A stretch of 8,909 nt of DNA from Acholeplasmatales bacterium (GTDB lineage Bacteria; Bacillota_I; Bacilli_A; Acholeplasmatales; Anaeroplasmataceae), in assembly GCA_024696565.1 (NCBI GenBank), contig JAILGR010000136.1, positions 1 to 8,909 of the forward strand, given 5' to 3'. Each line of letters opens with the position of its first letter. Position 1 is the first letter of the stretch. The translations under genes were made by a program, and so were the position numbers. Below the pieces are notes generated by a model. That model did not search any database, had not been told where the DNA came from, and saw only the letters and a list, made by a program, of their open reading frames with translations. This document shows, piece after piece, positions 1 through 6,610 of this stretch.

Positions 1-1
1 T

Positions 2-133
2 TATGAAATCGAATATGAAGTAGATGACGTCAAAGAAGGCCTAAAAGATTTTAAAGAATTCTTAGAAAGACATAACATTACATACGTAGAATCAATTAGA
101 AAATCAAAAAGAGCATTTGATAATAGAAAATAA
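2..133 (+). CDS. C-terminal end of a CYTH-domain (YjbK-like) protein, 5' truncated by the window edge
   Basis: Reading from base 2 gives 43 residues before TAA, starting Y-E-I-E-Y-E-V. Alternating Glu on a beta strand (E-x-E-x-E), then an acidic helix with K-D-F-K-E-F-L, a short turn (HNITY) and a basic K-S-K-R tail is the usual end of CYTH triphosphate-tunnel proteins such as Bacillus YjbK. There the Glu residues line the tunnel that binds metal and triphosphate. Members act on inorganic triphosphate or nucleotide-like triphosphates; this one's substrate cannot be told from the tail. The stop at 131-133 is followed at once by two more in-frame TAA codons (134-139). The gene converges on the minus-strand opp operon and shares its terminator, so a functional link with opp is not implied. 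Only the tail is visible, so the family call is moderate; the existence of a gene end is well supported by the frame and the terminator. Confidence 0.6.
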   Translation, partial: YEIEYEVDDVKEGLKDFKEFLERHNITYVESIRKSKRAFDNRK

Positions 134-140
134 TAATAAC

Positions 141-176
141 AAAAAAAGGATATTTCGGTGCAAATATCCTTTTTTT
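141..176. terminator. Bidirectional Rho-independent terminator between convergent genes
   Basis: Bases 141-155 and 162-176 are a perfect 15-bp inverted repeat around the 6-base loop CGGTGC. The arms begin and end in seven A/T bases, so whichever strand is transcribed the RNA forms a GGATATTT/AAATATCC hairpin followed by a run of U. On the plus strand it lies 8 bases past the CYTH-like stop. On the minus strand it directly follows the DUF3899 stop, whose TAA (175-177) overlaps the hairpin by two bases. It therefore closes both transcription units. Confidence 0.93.
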
Positions 177-579
177 ATATATTCATGTATACAATAGCTA
201 AAACAATGCCTGTTATTAAAAATGCTCCACCAACTATAAATAAGAAAAGATAGCCACTATATTTTTTTCTATTTTCTCTATATTCAGCATAAGTTTCTTC
301 TTTTCTAAATCTTGGTAATAAGGCTGTAAACATGCGTTTAACTAAATAAGAAACGCCTGTAAATGCCCCTTGATTAGAAATCCATACTAATACACCAAGT
401 AAGCATAAAAATACACCTGGAATTGTAAAGCCATCAGATAACATTTTTATTTTTTCTTTATTATCTTCTACACTAAAATAATTTCTTAAGCCTAGTGCCA
501 TAAAAAGCAATCCAGTTGCAACAATAATTGCAACTGAATACTTTATTATAACACCTACAATAACCTTTTTATTTGTCAA
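175..579 (-). CDS. DUF3899 family small membrane protein, last gene of the opp operon
   Basis: A 134-residue protein with three hydrophobic segments (about residues 10-31, 52-68 and 109-131) and a basic cytoplasmic-type loop between the last two (around 81-107, with E-T-Y-x-E-Y and R-K-K). The central block around residues 47-85 (L-S-D-G-F, P-G-V, L-V-W-I-S-N-Q-G, G-V-S-Y, K-R-M-F) matches the pattern I know from DUF3899 proteins of Bacillota. That family has no assigned function. The start is TTG at 579. An in-frame stop lies two codons upstream, and the first internal ATG (codon 27) would remove the first membrane segment, so TTG is the best choice. The gene overlaps the end of oppF by 11 bp, the same overlap length as oppD/oppF, which suggests translational coupling. 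Upstream there is only a weak purine stretch (AAGAAAG). A role in assembly or regulation of the transporter is possible but is inferred only from position. Confidence 0.8.
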   Translation of the reverse strand: MTNKKVIVGVIIKYSVAIIVATGLLFMALGLRNYFSVEDNKEKIKMLSDGFTIPGVFLCLLGVLVWISNQGAFTGVSYLVKRMFTALLPRFRKEETYAEYRENRKKYSGYLFLFIVGGAFLITGIVLAIVYMNI

Positions 580-1828
580 GGCCTAATTCTTTCTTATACT
601 TAGCTTCTTCCTCATCATTACAATAAACAAAATGTTTAGGAGATATTTCTCTAAATGATGGTTTGTCTACTGTATAATTATGTTCAGCAATAGGATTATA
701 AGATACTCTTACTCTTTGCTTTTCATAAACTGGATCTGGAAGTGGAATCGCAGATAATAAAGATTTTGTATATGGATGTAATGGATGAGCAAATAATTCA
801 TCAGAATCAGCTAATTCAACCATTTTACCAAAGTACATAACACCAATACGGTCTGAGAAATACTTAACAACAGATAGATTATGGGCAATGAATAATACAG
901 TTAAGCCTAACTTATTTCTTAAATCATTTAATAAGTTAATAACCTGAGCTTGAATAGAAACGTCTAAGGCAGAAATAGGTTCATCTGCGATAATCATTTC
1001 AGGATTCATAACTACAGAACGTGCAATACCAATACGTTGACGTTGTCCTCCGGAGAACTCATGAGGATATCTTGTTGCATGTTCTCTTACTAAACCTACT
1101 GTCTCAAGAATATCATAAACCTTTTTTTGAATGTACTCTTTATCCTTAACACCTTGAATAATTAAACCCTCAGAGATGATTTCTTGAACTGTCATTCTTG
1201 GATTTAATGAAGCAATAGGGTCTTGGAAAATCATTTGAATTTGTGTAACAAGTCTTGTACGTCTAGCAATAGCAAGTTCTTGTTTCATTTGCTTTTGAAG
1301 TTCTTTTGTTTTTGCTTCATCAGCGTTTGCTAATAAAGGAGTATATTTATCCTTTATTTCTTGTTGAAGCTTCATAGAATAATCTTTATCAGATAATTTA
1401 TGATCATGAATTGCTTTAGCAATTTCTTGCTTATTAAACTCAACAACTTCATTTAATTTAGCATTAATTTCTTCTTTTTGCTTATTGTATGCTTCTTCAC
1501 CAAGAGTTTCTTTTTGTTCTTCTAATTCTTTTAATTGCTTTTTAGCTAAAGCTCTTGCTGCTTTAATATCGTTTTTATATTTACCTGTACCAGCAGCAAT
1601 ACGAACACCCTTGAAATAAACATCACCAGATGTAATATCATATAATTTAATAATTGAACGTCCAGTTGTAGTTTTACCACATCCTGATTCACCAACTAAA
1701 CCAAATACTTCACCACGATATACATCAAATGATACATCATCAACAGCCTTTAATGCTCTATTACCCATTTTGAAGTATTGACAAAGGTGCTTAACGCTCA
1801 AAAGAACTTCTTTTTCATTATTCTCCAT
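569..1828 (-). CDS. oppF: Oligopeptide ABC transporter ATP-binding protein OppF (AmiF-like) with inserted charged helix region
   Basis: One of the two ATPases that drive peptide import through OppBC, on the cytoplasmic face. Motifs in order: Walker A GESGCGKT (46-53), Q-loop in MIFQDP (Gln202), signature FSGGQRQR (258-265), Walker B with ADEP (281-284, Glu283 catalytic) and H-loop His316. The oligopeptide-family C-terminal motif HPYTKSLLSA follows at 351-360, with P-L-P-D-P after it. The tail (SPKHFVYCN, 396-404) resembles streptococcal AmiF. Usual length is 305-335 residues; this has 419, because about 110 Lys/Glu/Gln/Ala-rich residues (about 80-192) lie between the second-strand region (YFKGVRI) and the Q-loop. 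The residue after the H-loop His is Asn (AHNL), where many OppF proteins have Asp. The ATG at 1828 has a good Shine-Dalgarno site and overlaps the end of oppD by 11 bp. All catalytic motifs are intact, so it should be active. The OppF rather than OppD assignment rests on gene order and the FSGGQRQR/SALDVS pattern. Confidence 0.93.
   Translation of the reverse strand: MENNEKEVLLSVKHLCQYFKMGNRALKAVDDVSFDVYRGEVFGLVGESGCGKTTTGRSIIKLYDITSGDVYFKGVRIAAGTGKYKNDIKAARALAKKQLKELEEQKETLGEEAYNKQKEEINAKLNEVVEFNKQEIAKAIHDHKLSDKDYSMKLQQEIKDKYTPLLANADEAKTKELQKQMKQELAIARRTRLVTQIQMIFQDPIASLNPRMTVQEIISEGLIIQGVKDKEYIQKKVYDILETVGLVREHATRYPHEFSGGQRQRIGIARSVVMNPEMIIADEPISALDVSIQAQVINLLNDLRNKLGLTVLFIAHNLSVVKYFSDRIGVMYFGKMVELADSDELFAHPLHPYTKSLLSAIPLPDPVYEKQRVRVSYNPIAEHNYTVDKPSFREISPKHFVYCNDEEEAKYKKELGLDK
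1253..1591 (-). other. Coiled-coil-like insertion inside OppF
   Basis: Codons about 80-192 of oppF encode a hydrophilic stretch rich in Lys, Glu, Gln and Ala with few prolines (one, in Y-T-P-L-L) and no aromatic core. It reads as two or three long amphipathic helices, for example the segments around 85-108, 112-141 and 150-190. Ordinary OppF goes from the second-strand loop to the Q-loop through a short linker. The frame is open and the ATPase motifs on both sides are in one frame, so this is an in-frame insertion and not an assembly artefact. The boundaries are estimated by eye against the family pattern. Confidence 0.8.
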
Positions 1829-4004
1829 CTTTTACACCTCCATCTTCAGCCATCTTTTGTTTCATTCTAGCGATACGATCTTGAATAACCTTAGGCATTT
1901 CAACCTTAGGTGCATTTGGATGCAATAACCAAGTTGCTGCATAGTGAGTATCACTAATCTTGAATAAAGGTGGTTGTTTTTCAAAATCAATCTTTAATGC
2001 ATACTTATTTCTAGCTGCAAAAGCATCACCCTTAGGTGGGTAAATCATATTAGGTGGAGTACCTGCAATTGATTCTAGTTTTTCTTTGTTATCTAAGTCT
2101 GGCATAGATGTCAATAATGCCCATGTATATGGGTGAGCAGGGTTATAGAATAGATCTTCTGATGTACCTAATTCAACGATTTTACCTGCATACATAACGG
2201 CAACTCTATCTGCCATATTAGCAACAACACCTAAATCGTGTGTAATAAAGATAATTGATAAATTTCTTTCCTTCTTTAATTTATTAATCAAGTCTAGAAT
2301 TTGTGCTTGGATAGTAACATCTAGTGCTGTTGTTGGTTCATCACAAATTAGAATTTCTGGGTTAGCAGATAAGGCAATCGCAATAACGATTCTTTGTCTC
2401 ATACCACCAGAGAATTCAAATGGATATTGATAATAACGAATACGTGGTTCTGGAATACCTACTTCTTCCATTAATTCAATAGCTTTTTCCTTTGCCATTG
2501 TACGAGTTAAATATGTAACAGCCTTTGATGCATTTTCACTAAACCAGTCAACTAATGCAACTGATGATTTCTTAACATCAAATTCTGAATATTTATCAAT
2601 ATCTGCTACAAACTTTTCCTTTAATCTAGAAATGATGTGACAAATACTTTCTCTTAAATCATTCTCATCAATTACTTTTCTTGGAATAACTTTCCAATCA
2701 ACGGTTTTACCCTTAGCAATTAATGCATCACGCTTAGCAGTTTGTTTATTGAATCTCTTTTCATCTTTAATATCATCCTTTAAAGATGTAAAGTAAATCT
2801 TCAATGCTGATAAGATACTCATTTTAAATGTTAATGCTAATGTATCTTTTGTAACATCTAATTCATTAACACAAGTAAGAATCTTATCATTCATTTCTTT
2901 TACTAATGCCTTACATTCTTTATTAACTAAAGTATTGTTTTTAAAGAATTCTTCTTTTTCAGTTAAATATGCTAAAATTGATTTTTTATTATTAATACAT
3001 TCTTCTTGTCTATAGGCAATAGCCTTTTGAGCATAATCTAAGAATTCTAACATGAAGTTTTCATCAAGATAAGTTAATGTCTTTTGATTTAATTCTTCAA
3101 TATCATCCTTAGTTGTATCAACATCAGGATTTTTCATTGCATAGTAACCAATTCTAAAGAAATTAGGTTCTACTTGATTTAATAATTCTTTTAGTAATGC
3201 TTCTAAATTCTTGAAAACTTCAACAGTTGAATCAGTTGGTACCATAACAGCCTTTGATGTTTCAGATAATACTTTTTCAACTGAAGTTAATAAATTATCA
3301 AATTCTTGTTTCTTATAATGTAAGAAATAAGGATTATTAATACTTTTTAATCTACCTAAGGCACTCTTAATAAAGTCCTTAATATTCATTTCTTTTTGCT
3401 TAGATGCCTTAAATAAGAAATCTTCTATCTTAGAAAGTACATACTGAGCATCTGCTTTAGATTGATTATAGCTAATTTGCATTTTTAAGGATTGGATATT
3501 GAAATTATCAAAAGTCTTTATCATTTCATTGATATGTGCTTCTTTTTCTTTATCATCCTTAGCAACAACTGCAATCATATCTTTTCTTAACAATTCAAGT
3601 TCGCTATTGAAAGCCTTTCTTGAAGCTCTTCTTGAAGCTTTGTTCTTTAATAACATGGCTTCTGTAATTTGTTTACCAATTTTTACAATGGGGTCTAAAC
3701 TTGAAAGAGGGTCTTGGAAAATCATTGCGATTTTATCGCCTCTTAGTTTATGCATTTCTTCCTCAGAAACCTTTAATAAGTCTCTACCATCATATAGAAT
3801 TTCTCCACCATCGATAATAGAGTTTCCGGCTAAAATACCTAAAATTGCCTTTGATGTAACAGATTTACCAGAACCTGATTCACCAACAATTGCTAATGTT
3901 TCACCTTTATATAAATCAAATGAAATATCTCTTACTGCTTTAACTGTACCATTGTTAGTACGGAAGGATATTTTTAACTTCTTTACTTCTAAAACCTTAT
4001 TCAT
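1818..4004 (-). CDS. oppD: Oligopeptide ABC transporter ATP-binding protein OppD (AmiE-like) with a very large insertion
   Basis: The second ATPase of the importer, cytoplasmic. Motifs: Walker A GESGSGKS (41-48), Q-loop in MIFQDP (Gln97), signature FSGGMRQR (531-538), Walker B ILICDEP (551-557, Glu556 catalytic), H-loop Thr-His-Asp (His589), then HPYTWALLTSMPDLD (624-638) and P-G-T-P-P of the oligopeptide-family C-terminal domain. Family length is about 335-360 residues; this is 728. The extra ~375 residues lie between I-G-K-Q-I-T-E-A-M (109-117) and K-A-I-E-L-M-E-E-V-G-I-P (507-518), which are adjacent in ordinary OppD. The four Cys positions that bind a 4Fe-4S cluster in many Opp/Dpp ATPases are Asp660, Asn666, Asp673 and Thr691 here, as I recall for AmiE-type proteins of Gram-positives. 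The ATG at 4004 sits one base after the oppC stop, behind a good Shine-Dalgarno site. The nucleotide-binding core is complete, so ATPase activity is expected. Confidence 0.94.
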   Translation of the reverse strand: MNKVLEVKKLKISFRTNNGTVKAVRDISFDLYKGETLAIVGESGSGKSVTSKAILGILAGNSIIDGGEILYDGRDLLKVSEEEMHKLRGDKIAMIFQDPLSSLDPIVKIGKQITEAMLLKNKASRRASRKAFNSELELLRKDMIAVVAKDDKEKEAHINEMIKTFDNFNIQSLKMQISYNQSKADAQYVLSKIEDFLFKASKQKEMNIKDFIKSALGRLKSINNPYFLHYKKQEFDNLLTSVEKVLSETSKAVMVPTDSTVEVFKNLEALLKELLNQVEPNFFRIGYYAMKNPDVDTTKDDIEELNQKTLTYLDENFMLEFLDYAQKAIAYRQEECINNKKSILAYLTEKEEFFKNNTLVNKECKALVKEMNDKILTCVNELDVTKDTLALTFKMSILSALKIYFTSLKDDIKDEKRFNKQTAKRDALIAKGKTVDWKVIPRKVIDENDLRESICHIISRLKEKFVADIDKYSEFDVKKSSVALVDWFSENASKAVTYLTRTMAKEKAIELMEEVGIPEPRIRYYQYPFEFSGGMRQRIVIAIALSANPEILICDEPTTALDVTIQAQILDLINKLKKERNLSIIFITHDLGVVANMADRVAVMYAGKIVELGTSEDLFYNPAHPYTWALLTSMPDLDNKEKLESIAGTPPNMIYPPKGDAFAARNKYALKIDFEKQPPLFKISDTHYAATWLLHPNAPKVEMPKVIQDRIARMKQKMAEDGGVKDGE
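1835..1841 (-). promoter_or_regulatory. Shine-Dalgarno site of oppF embedded in the end of oppD
   Basis: The minus strand reads GGAGGTG, encoded by the Asp-Gly-Gly-Val codons near the oppD C-terminus and ending six bases before the oppF ATG. With the 11-bp overlap it supports coupled translation and a balanced supply of the two ATPases. Confidence 0.8.
2505..3632 (-). other. ~375-residue insertion in the helical subdomain of OppD
   Basis: Codons about 125-500 of oppD encode sequence with no counterpart in ordinary OppD. It is Lys-, Glu-, Leu-, Asn- and Phe-rich and appears largely alpha-helical, with no obvious membrane segment, no second set of ATPase motifs, and only scattered Cys (336, 364, 378, 455) that form no metal-binding pattern. 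Flanking ATPase sequence is colinear and in one frame. I recognise no domain in it. It would project from the helical subdomain, the part of the ATPase that contacts the permease coupling helices. The boundaries are by-eye estimates. Confidence 0.85.
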
Positions 4005-4005
4005 A

Positions 4006-5610
4006 TTATTCCTCCACTCCTCTCAATGATGGGTTAAATGCATCTCTTAAACCATTACCGAATAAATTGAAGCAAATCATCAACAATGAAATGAATATTG
4101 ATGGGAATAACATCAAGTGAGGTGCTGATGTCCAAATAGTTGAAGATTCTGATAATAAAGTACCTAAGCTTGTAGATTTTGTTGTACCTAAGTTAACAAT
4201 ACCTAAGAAGCTCAAACTAGATTCACTAAAGATTACACCAGGAATTACTAATGCAATAGATGTAATTATTGTTCCTAAAGTATTTGGGAAAATGTGCTTC
4301 CAAATCAAACGTCTATCACTAGCACCTAATGTTCTTGCAGCCATTACATATTCTTCATTCTTAAATCTATAGAACTGAGTACGTACTCTAGATGCCGTAC
4401 CTATCCAACCAGTAAGTACATATGCAAATATTAATGAAGGAATTGGTCCTGCTTTTTTAGCCAAGTGCATCTGGAATAATGTTGCTACGATAATAAATGG
4501 TATACCAGCTAGAATATCACTAACACGCTCTAAAATCATATCTGTTGCACCACCATAATATCCTTCAACTGCGCCATATAAGGCACCTAAAATAAAGTTA
4601 ATTACAGAAATAACAACTGCAAATATTAAACTCAATCTTAAACCTTGACCAAGTCTATAAGCAAAATCCAAACCCAATGTATCAGTACCAAAGAAATAAT
4701 TAGGTTCGGCACCTCTTAAATATCTATAATAATTGTAATATAAAAGTCTTACTTCATATGATTGATGTTCAGATGAACCATTCATAATCTTCTTTTGGAT
4801 TTCTCCACCAACACGGTAATAATTATCCTCAAGAACTAAATCATCACTAAATTGTAAAGTTGTTACTTTACCAGGCTTGATTGTAGTTGAAATAGGTACT
4901 CCTTTTTCTGAACCAGTTGTTTTCATCTTATACCAATAATTAGCATTTTTAATGTCTAATGAATATTTTCCATCTCGACCATCAGCTGTATATTTATCAA
5001 TTAAAGGATATAAGACATGTAATCCAGTTTCAGCTTCCCAAGCTTCTAGTGCATTGTATTCCTCTAATGTAACAGTTTTATAAATGAAACCAACTTGTAA
5101 ATAAGTATCAACTTTAAAATTATAATTAGTAGATACTGTTTTACCTTTCATAACTGTATTTGTATAATTAACTTTAAATACAGGATTATAATAACTATCA
5201 TATGCATCTTTAAGAGCCATGCTTCTTCCATCATAGCTTTCAGCAGCTACGCCCTTTGCATATTCAAATACTAAGCCTTGCTCACTACCATCTAAGTCCT
5301 TAAAACCACCCATAATGCCTAGACTCTCTTTTAAAGCTGTATTTCTTGGAGCCATACGAGCATAATATGAATCTGGTTGTGTTGCTTGATGTGAAGGAAC
5401 GCAAAATGGCACAATCAAAGCATATAATACAATTAACATAATAACAAAGAAAGCAACTACAGAACCCTTATTCTTTCTAAAACGAATTAAAGCATCTTTT
5501 AAGAATCCAATAGGTTTTGTATCAAATTTCTTATCTGTAATATTTTCATTTTGAGCAAATTCAAAATCTTCTTTTGGGATAGACATATCATAAATGTTTA
5601 ATTCTTCCAT
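4006..5610 (-). CDS. oppC: Oligopeptide ABC transporter permease OppC with a large extracytoplasmic insertion
   Basis: One half of the membrane channel. With the start at 5610 the protein has 534 residues: a cytoplasmic N-terminus with F-R-K-N-K-G before TM1 (about 51-71), about 230 outside-facing residues, then the family core from F-F-G-T-D-T-L-G-L-D (306-315). TM2-TM6 lie near 325-347, 365-383, 391-408, 446-466 and 499-520. The EAA coupling loop that docks on the ATPases is E-Y-V-M-A-A-R-T-L-G-A-S-D (420-432) through H-I-F-P-N (439-443), and the end N-G-L-R-D-A-F-N-P (519-527) is typical. Normal OppC has about 300 residues. The frame also allows an ATG at 5652, but that would overlap oppB by 41 bp with poor ribosome-site support. 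The ATG at 5610 comes one base after the oppB stop with a GGGGG stretch nine bases upstream, so I prefer it. It differs from the usual G-T-D-x-L-G-R-D by Leu for Arg. Confidence 0.92.
   Translation of the reverse strand: MEELNIYDMSIPKEDFEFAQNENITDKKFDTKPIGFLKDALIRFRKNKGSVVAFFVIMLIVLYALIVPFCVPSHQATQPDSYYARMAPRNTALKESLGIMGGFKDLDGSEQGLVFEYAKGVAAESYDGRSMALKDAYDSYYNPVFKVNYTNTVMKGKTVSTNYNFKVDTYLQVGFIYKTVTLEEYNALEAWEAETGLHVLYPLIDKYTADGRDGKYSLDIKNANYWYKMKTTGSEKGVPISTTIKPGKVTTLQFSDDLVLEDNYYRVGGEIQKKIMNGSSEHQSYEVRLLYYNYYRYLRGAEPNYFFGTDTLGLDFAYRLGQGLRLSLIFAVVISVINFILGALYGAVEGYYGGATDMILERVSDILAGIPFIIVATLFQMHLAKKAGPIPSLIFAYVLTGWIGTASRVRTQFYRFKNEEYVMAARTLGASDRRLIWKHIFPNTLGTIITSIALVIPGVIFSESSLSFLGIVNLGTTKSTSLGTLLSESSTIWTSAPHLMLFPSIFISLLMICFNLFGNGLRDAFNPSLRGVEE
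4010..4016 (-). promoter_or_regulatory. Shine-Dalgarno site of oppD embedded in the end of oppC
   Basis: The minus strand reads TGGAGGA, lying within the last sense codons of oppC (Val-Glu-Glu), with the ATG about six bases further on. Ribosomes finishing oppC stop on top of it, so oppC and oppD are likely translationally coupled. Confidence 0.8.
4702..5385 (-). other. ~228-residue extracytoplasmic insertion in OppC
   Basis: Codons about 76-303 of oppC lie between TM1 and the F-G-T-D start of the permease core, a loop that is short in ordinary OppC. The sequence is soluble, Tyr- and Lys-rich, has no hydrophobic segment, and alternates in short strand-like stretches (for example Y-L-Q-V-G-F-I-Y and V-T-T-L-Q-F), suggesting a folded beta-containing domain outside the membrane. 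It has only Trp191 and Trp226 and no Cys. I recognise no known domain. Its position would put it beside OppA. Confidence 0.82.
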
Positions 5611-5611
5611 A

Positions 5612-6571
5612 TTATCTAGCCCCCATTCTAATTCTTGGATCAATGAATCCATAACTTAAATCCACAACAATACCACCAGTTAAACCGATTAATGTATAGA
5701 ATATACTATCAAACATAAATACATCATAATCTAATTGTTGTACTGATTGTAAATACAATACACCAACACCAGGAATTGAGAAAATTTGTTCAATGATTAA
5801 TGAACCACCTAAGATTGAGAATAAGCTACCAATAATCATAGGTAAAGTTGGAACCATCGCATTCTTAAGGGCATGTCTAACAGTTGCTTGTGATCTTGTT
5901 AAACCTTTTGTTCTAGCCAACAACATATAATCTGAAGTTAATGTTTCAGTTAATTCTGCTCTAACAAAACGACATAAACCAGCAATTTCACCAAATGAAA
6001 GTGATAAAATAGCAGGAATCATACTATGGAACATTGCCCATGAAAAGTATGTACCACCAGCATTTGCTAAAGGATGAACTACAGCAGGGAACCATCCTAA
6101 TTTAAAATAAAATATATATTGAACTAAAAACGCATAAACGTAACTTGGAATTGATACAAATAATATAATAATTACATTAACAACTTGATCTTGCCATTTG
6201 TTTTTCTTAATTGCAGCATAAATACCTAATGCAATACCAACGGGAATAGAGAACAATAATGAGTATACATTAACTAATACAGTAGGTAAGAATCTGTCAC
6301 CAAATACTTCTGTAACAGGAGTATTATATTGAATATACCAAGAAGTACCAAAATCAAATCCTGTAAAAATATTTTTTAAATAATAAAAATATTGAACGAT
6401 AATAGGTTTGTTATAACCAAGCATTTCATATCGAGCTTTAACGATTTCCTCAGTTCCTTTCTCGATAGGAAGTTCACGTGGCAATAAACGCACCATAAAA
6501 AAGCATATTGTAGTTATTACGAAAAGTGAAAAAAACATCAATAATACTCTTTTAATAACATATTTTAGCAT
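5612..6571 (-). CDS. oppB: Oligopeptide ABC transporter permease OppB
   Basis: The other half of the membrane channel, 319 residues, normal for the family. It opens with the typical Y-V-I-K-R-V-L followed by TM1 (about 8-30) and the R-L-L-P motif. Further membrane segments lie near 97-120, 130-155, 180-200, 240-262 and 285-308. Other signatures are P-T-V-L-V-N (96-101), I-P-V-G-I-x-L-G-I-Y-A (109-119), the EAA coupling loop from S-D-Y-M-L-L-A-R-T-K-G-L (213-224) to H-A-L-K-N-A (233-238), and the end I-D-P-R-I-R. The ATG at 6571 has a near-perfect Shine-Dalgarno site. The gene is 94 nt from the end of oppA, the only real gap in the operon, and its stop is one base from the preferred oppC start. 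It is the one Opp subunit here without a large insertion. Confidence 0.95.
   Translation of the reverse strand: MLKYVIKRVLLMFFSLFVITTICFFMVRLLPRELPIEKGTEEIVKARYEMLGYNKPIIVQYFYYLKNIFTGFDFGTSWYIQYNTPVTEVFGDRFLPTVLVNVYSLLFSIPVGIALGIYAAIKKNKWQDQVVNVIIILFVSIPSYVYAFLVQYIFYFKLGWFPAVVHPLANAGGTYFSWAMFHSMIPAILSLSFGEIAGLCRFVRAELTETLTSDYMLLARTKGLTRSQATVRHALKNAMVPTLPMIIGSLFSILGGSLIIEQIFSIPGVGVLYLQSVQQLDYDVFMFDSIFYTLIGLTGGIVVDLSYGFIDPRIRMGAR
5620..5624 (-). promoter_or_regulatory. G-rich ribosome binding site that decides the oppC start
   Basis: GGGGG on the minus strand, inside the last codons of oppB and nine bases before the ATG at 5610. It is a poorer match than the sites of oppB, oppD and oppF, but together with the TAATATG junction it favours 5610 over the upstream in-frame ATG at 5652. 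Confidence 0.5.
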
Positions 6572-6575
6572 GTCT

Positions 6576-6582
6576 ACCTCCT
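6576..6582 (-). promoter_or_regulatory. Strong Shine-Dalgarno site of oppB
   Basis: On the minus strand this reads AGGAGGT, ending four bases before the oppB ATG. It fits the anti-Shine-Dalgarno sequence almost completely and fixes the oppB start. Its strength makes sense because oppB follows a gap and cannot rely on ribosomes finishing oppA. Confidence 0.85.
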
Positions 6583-6610
6583 AAAACTACTAATTTTTTT
6601 TAAACGCGCA

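Noticed and set aside
1218..1235. 18-bp exact repeat shared with 3709-3726
   Set aside because: Both copies encode the conserved Q-loop (Met-Ile-Phe-Gln-Asp-Pro) of the two related ATPases; this is paralogy under constraint, not a mobile or regulatory repeat.
1253..3632. Possibility that the long insertions in oppF and oppD are frameshifts, introns or inserted mobile elements
   Set aside because: Both run through in one frame without stops, lack terminal repeats and transposase-like sequence, and have codon content like their surroundings.
3499..4029. Open frame of 176 codons on the plus strand opposite oppD
   Set aside because: It lies entirely antisense to the Walker A/Q-loop end of oppD, whose motifs are unmistakable. 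Its product is Ser/Leu/Ile-rich as expected from reading an AT-rich gene backwards, with no recognisable domain.
5608..5652. ATG at 5652 as the start of oppC
   Set aside because: It would overlap oppB by 41 bp and has a poor ribosome site, while the in-frame ATG at 5610 follows the oppB stop by one base, exactly like the oppC/oppD junction.
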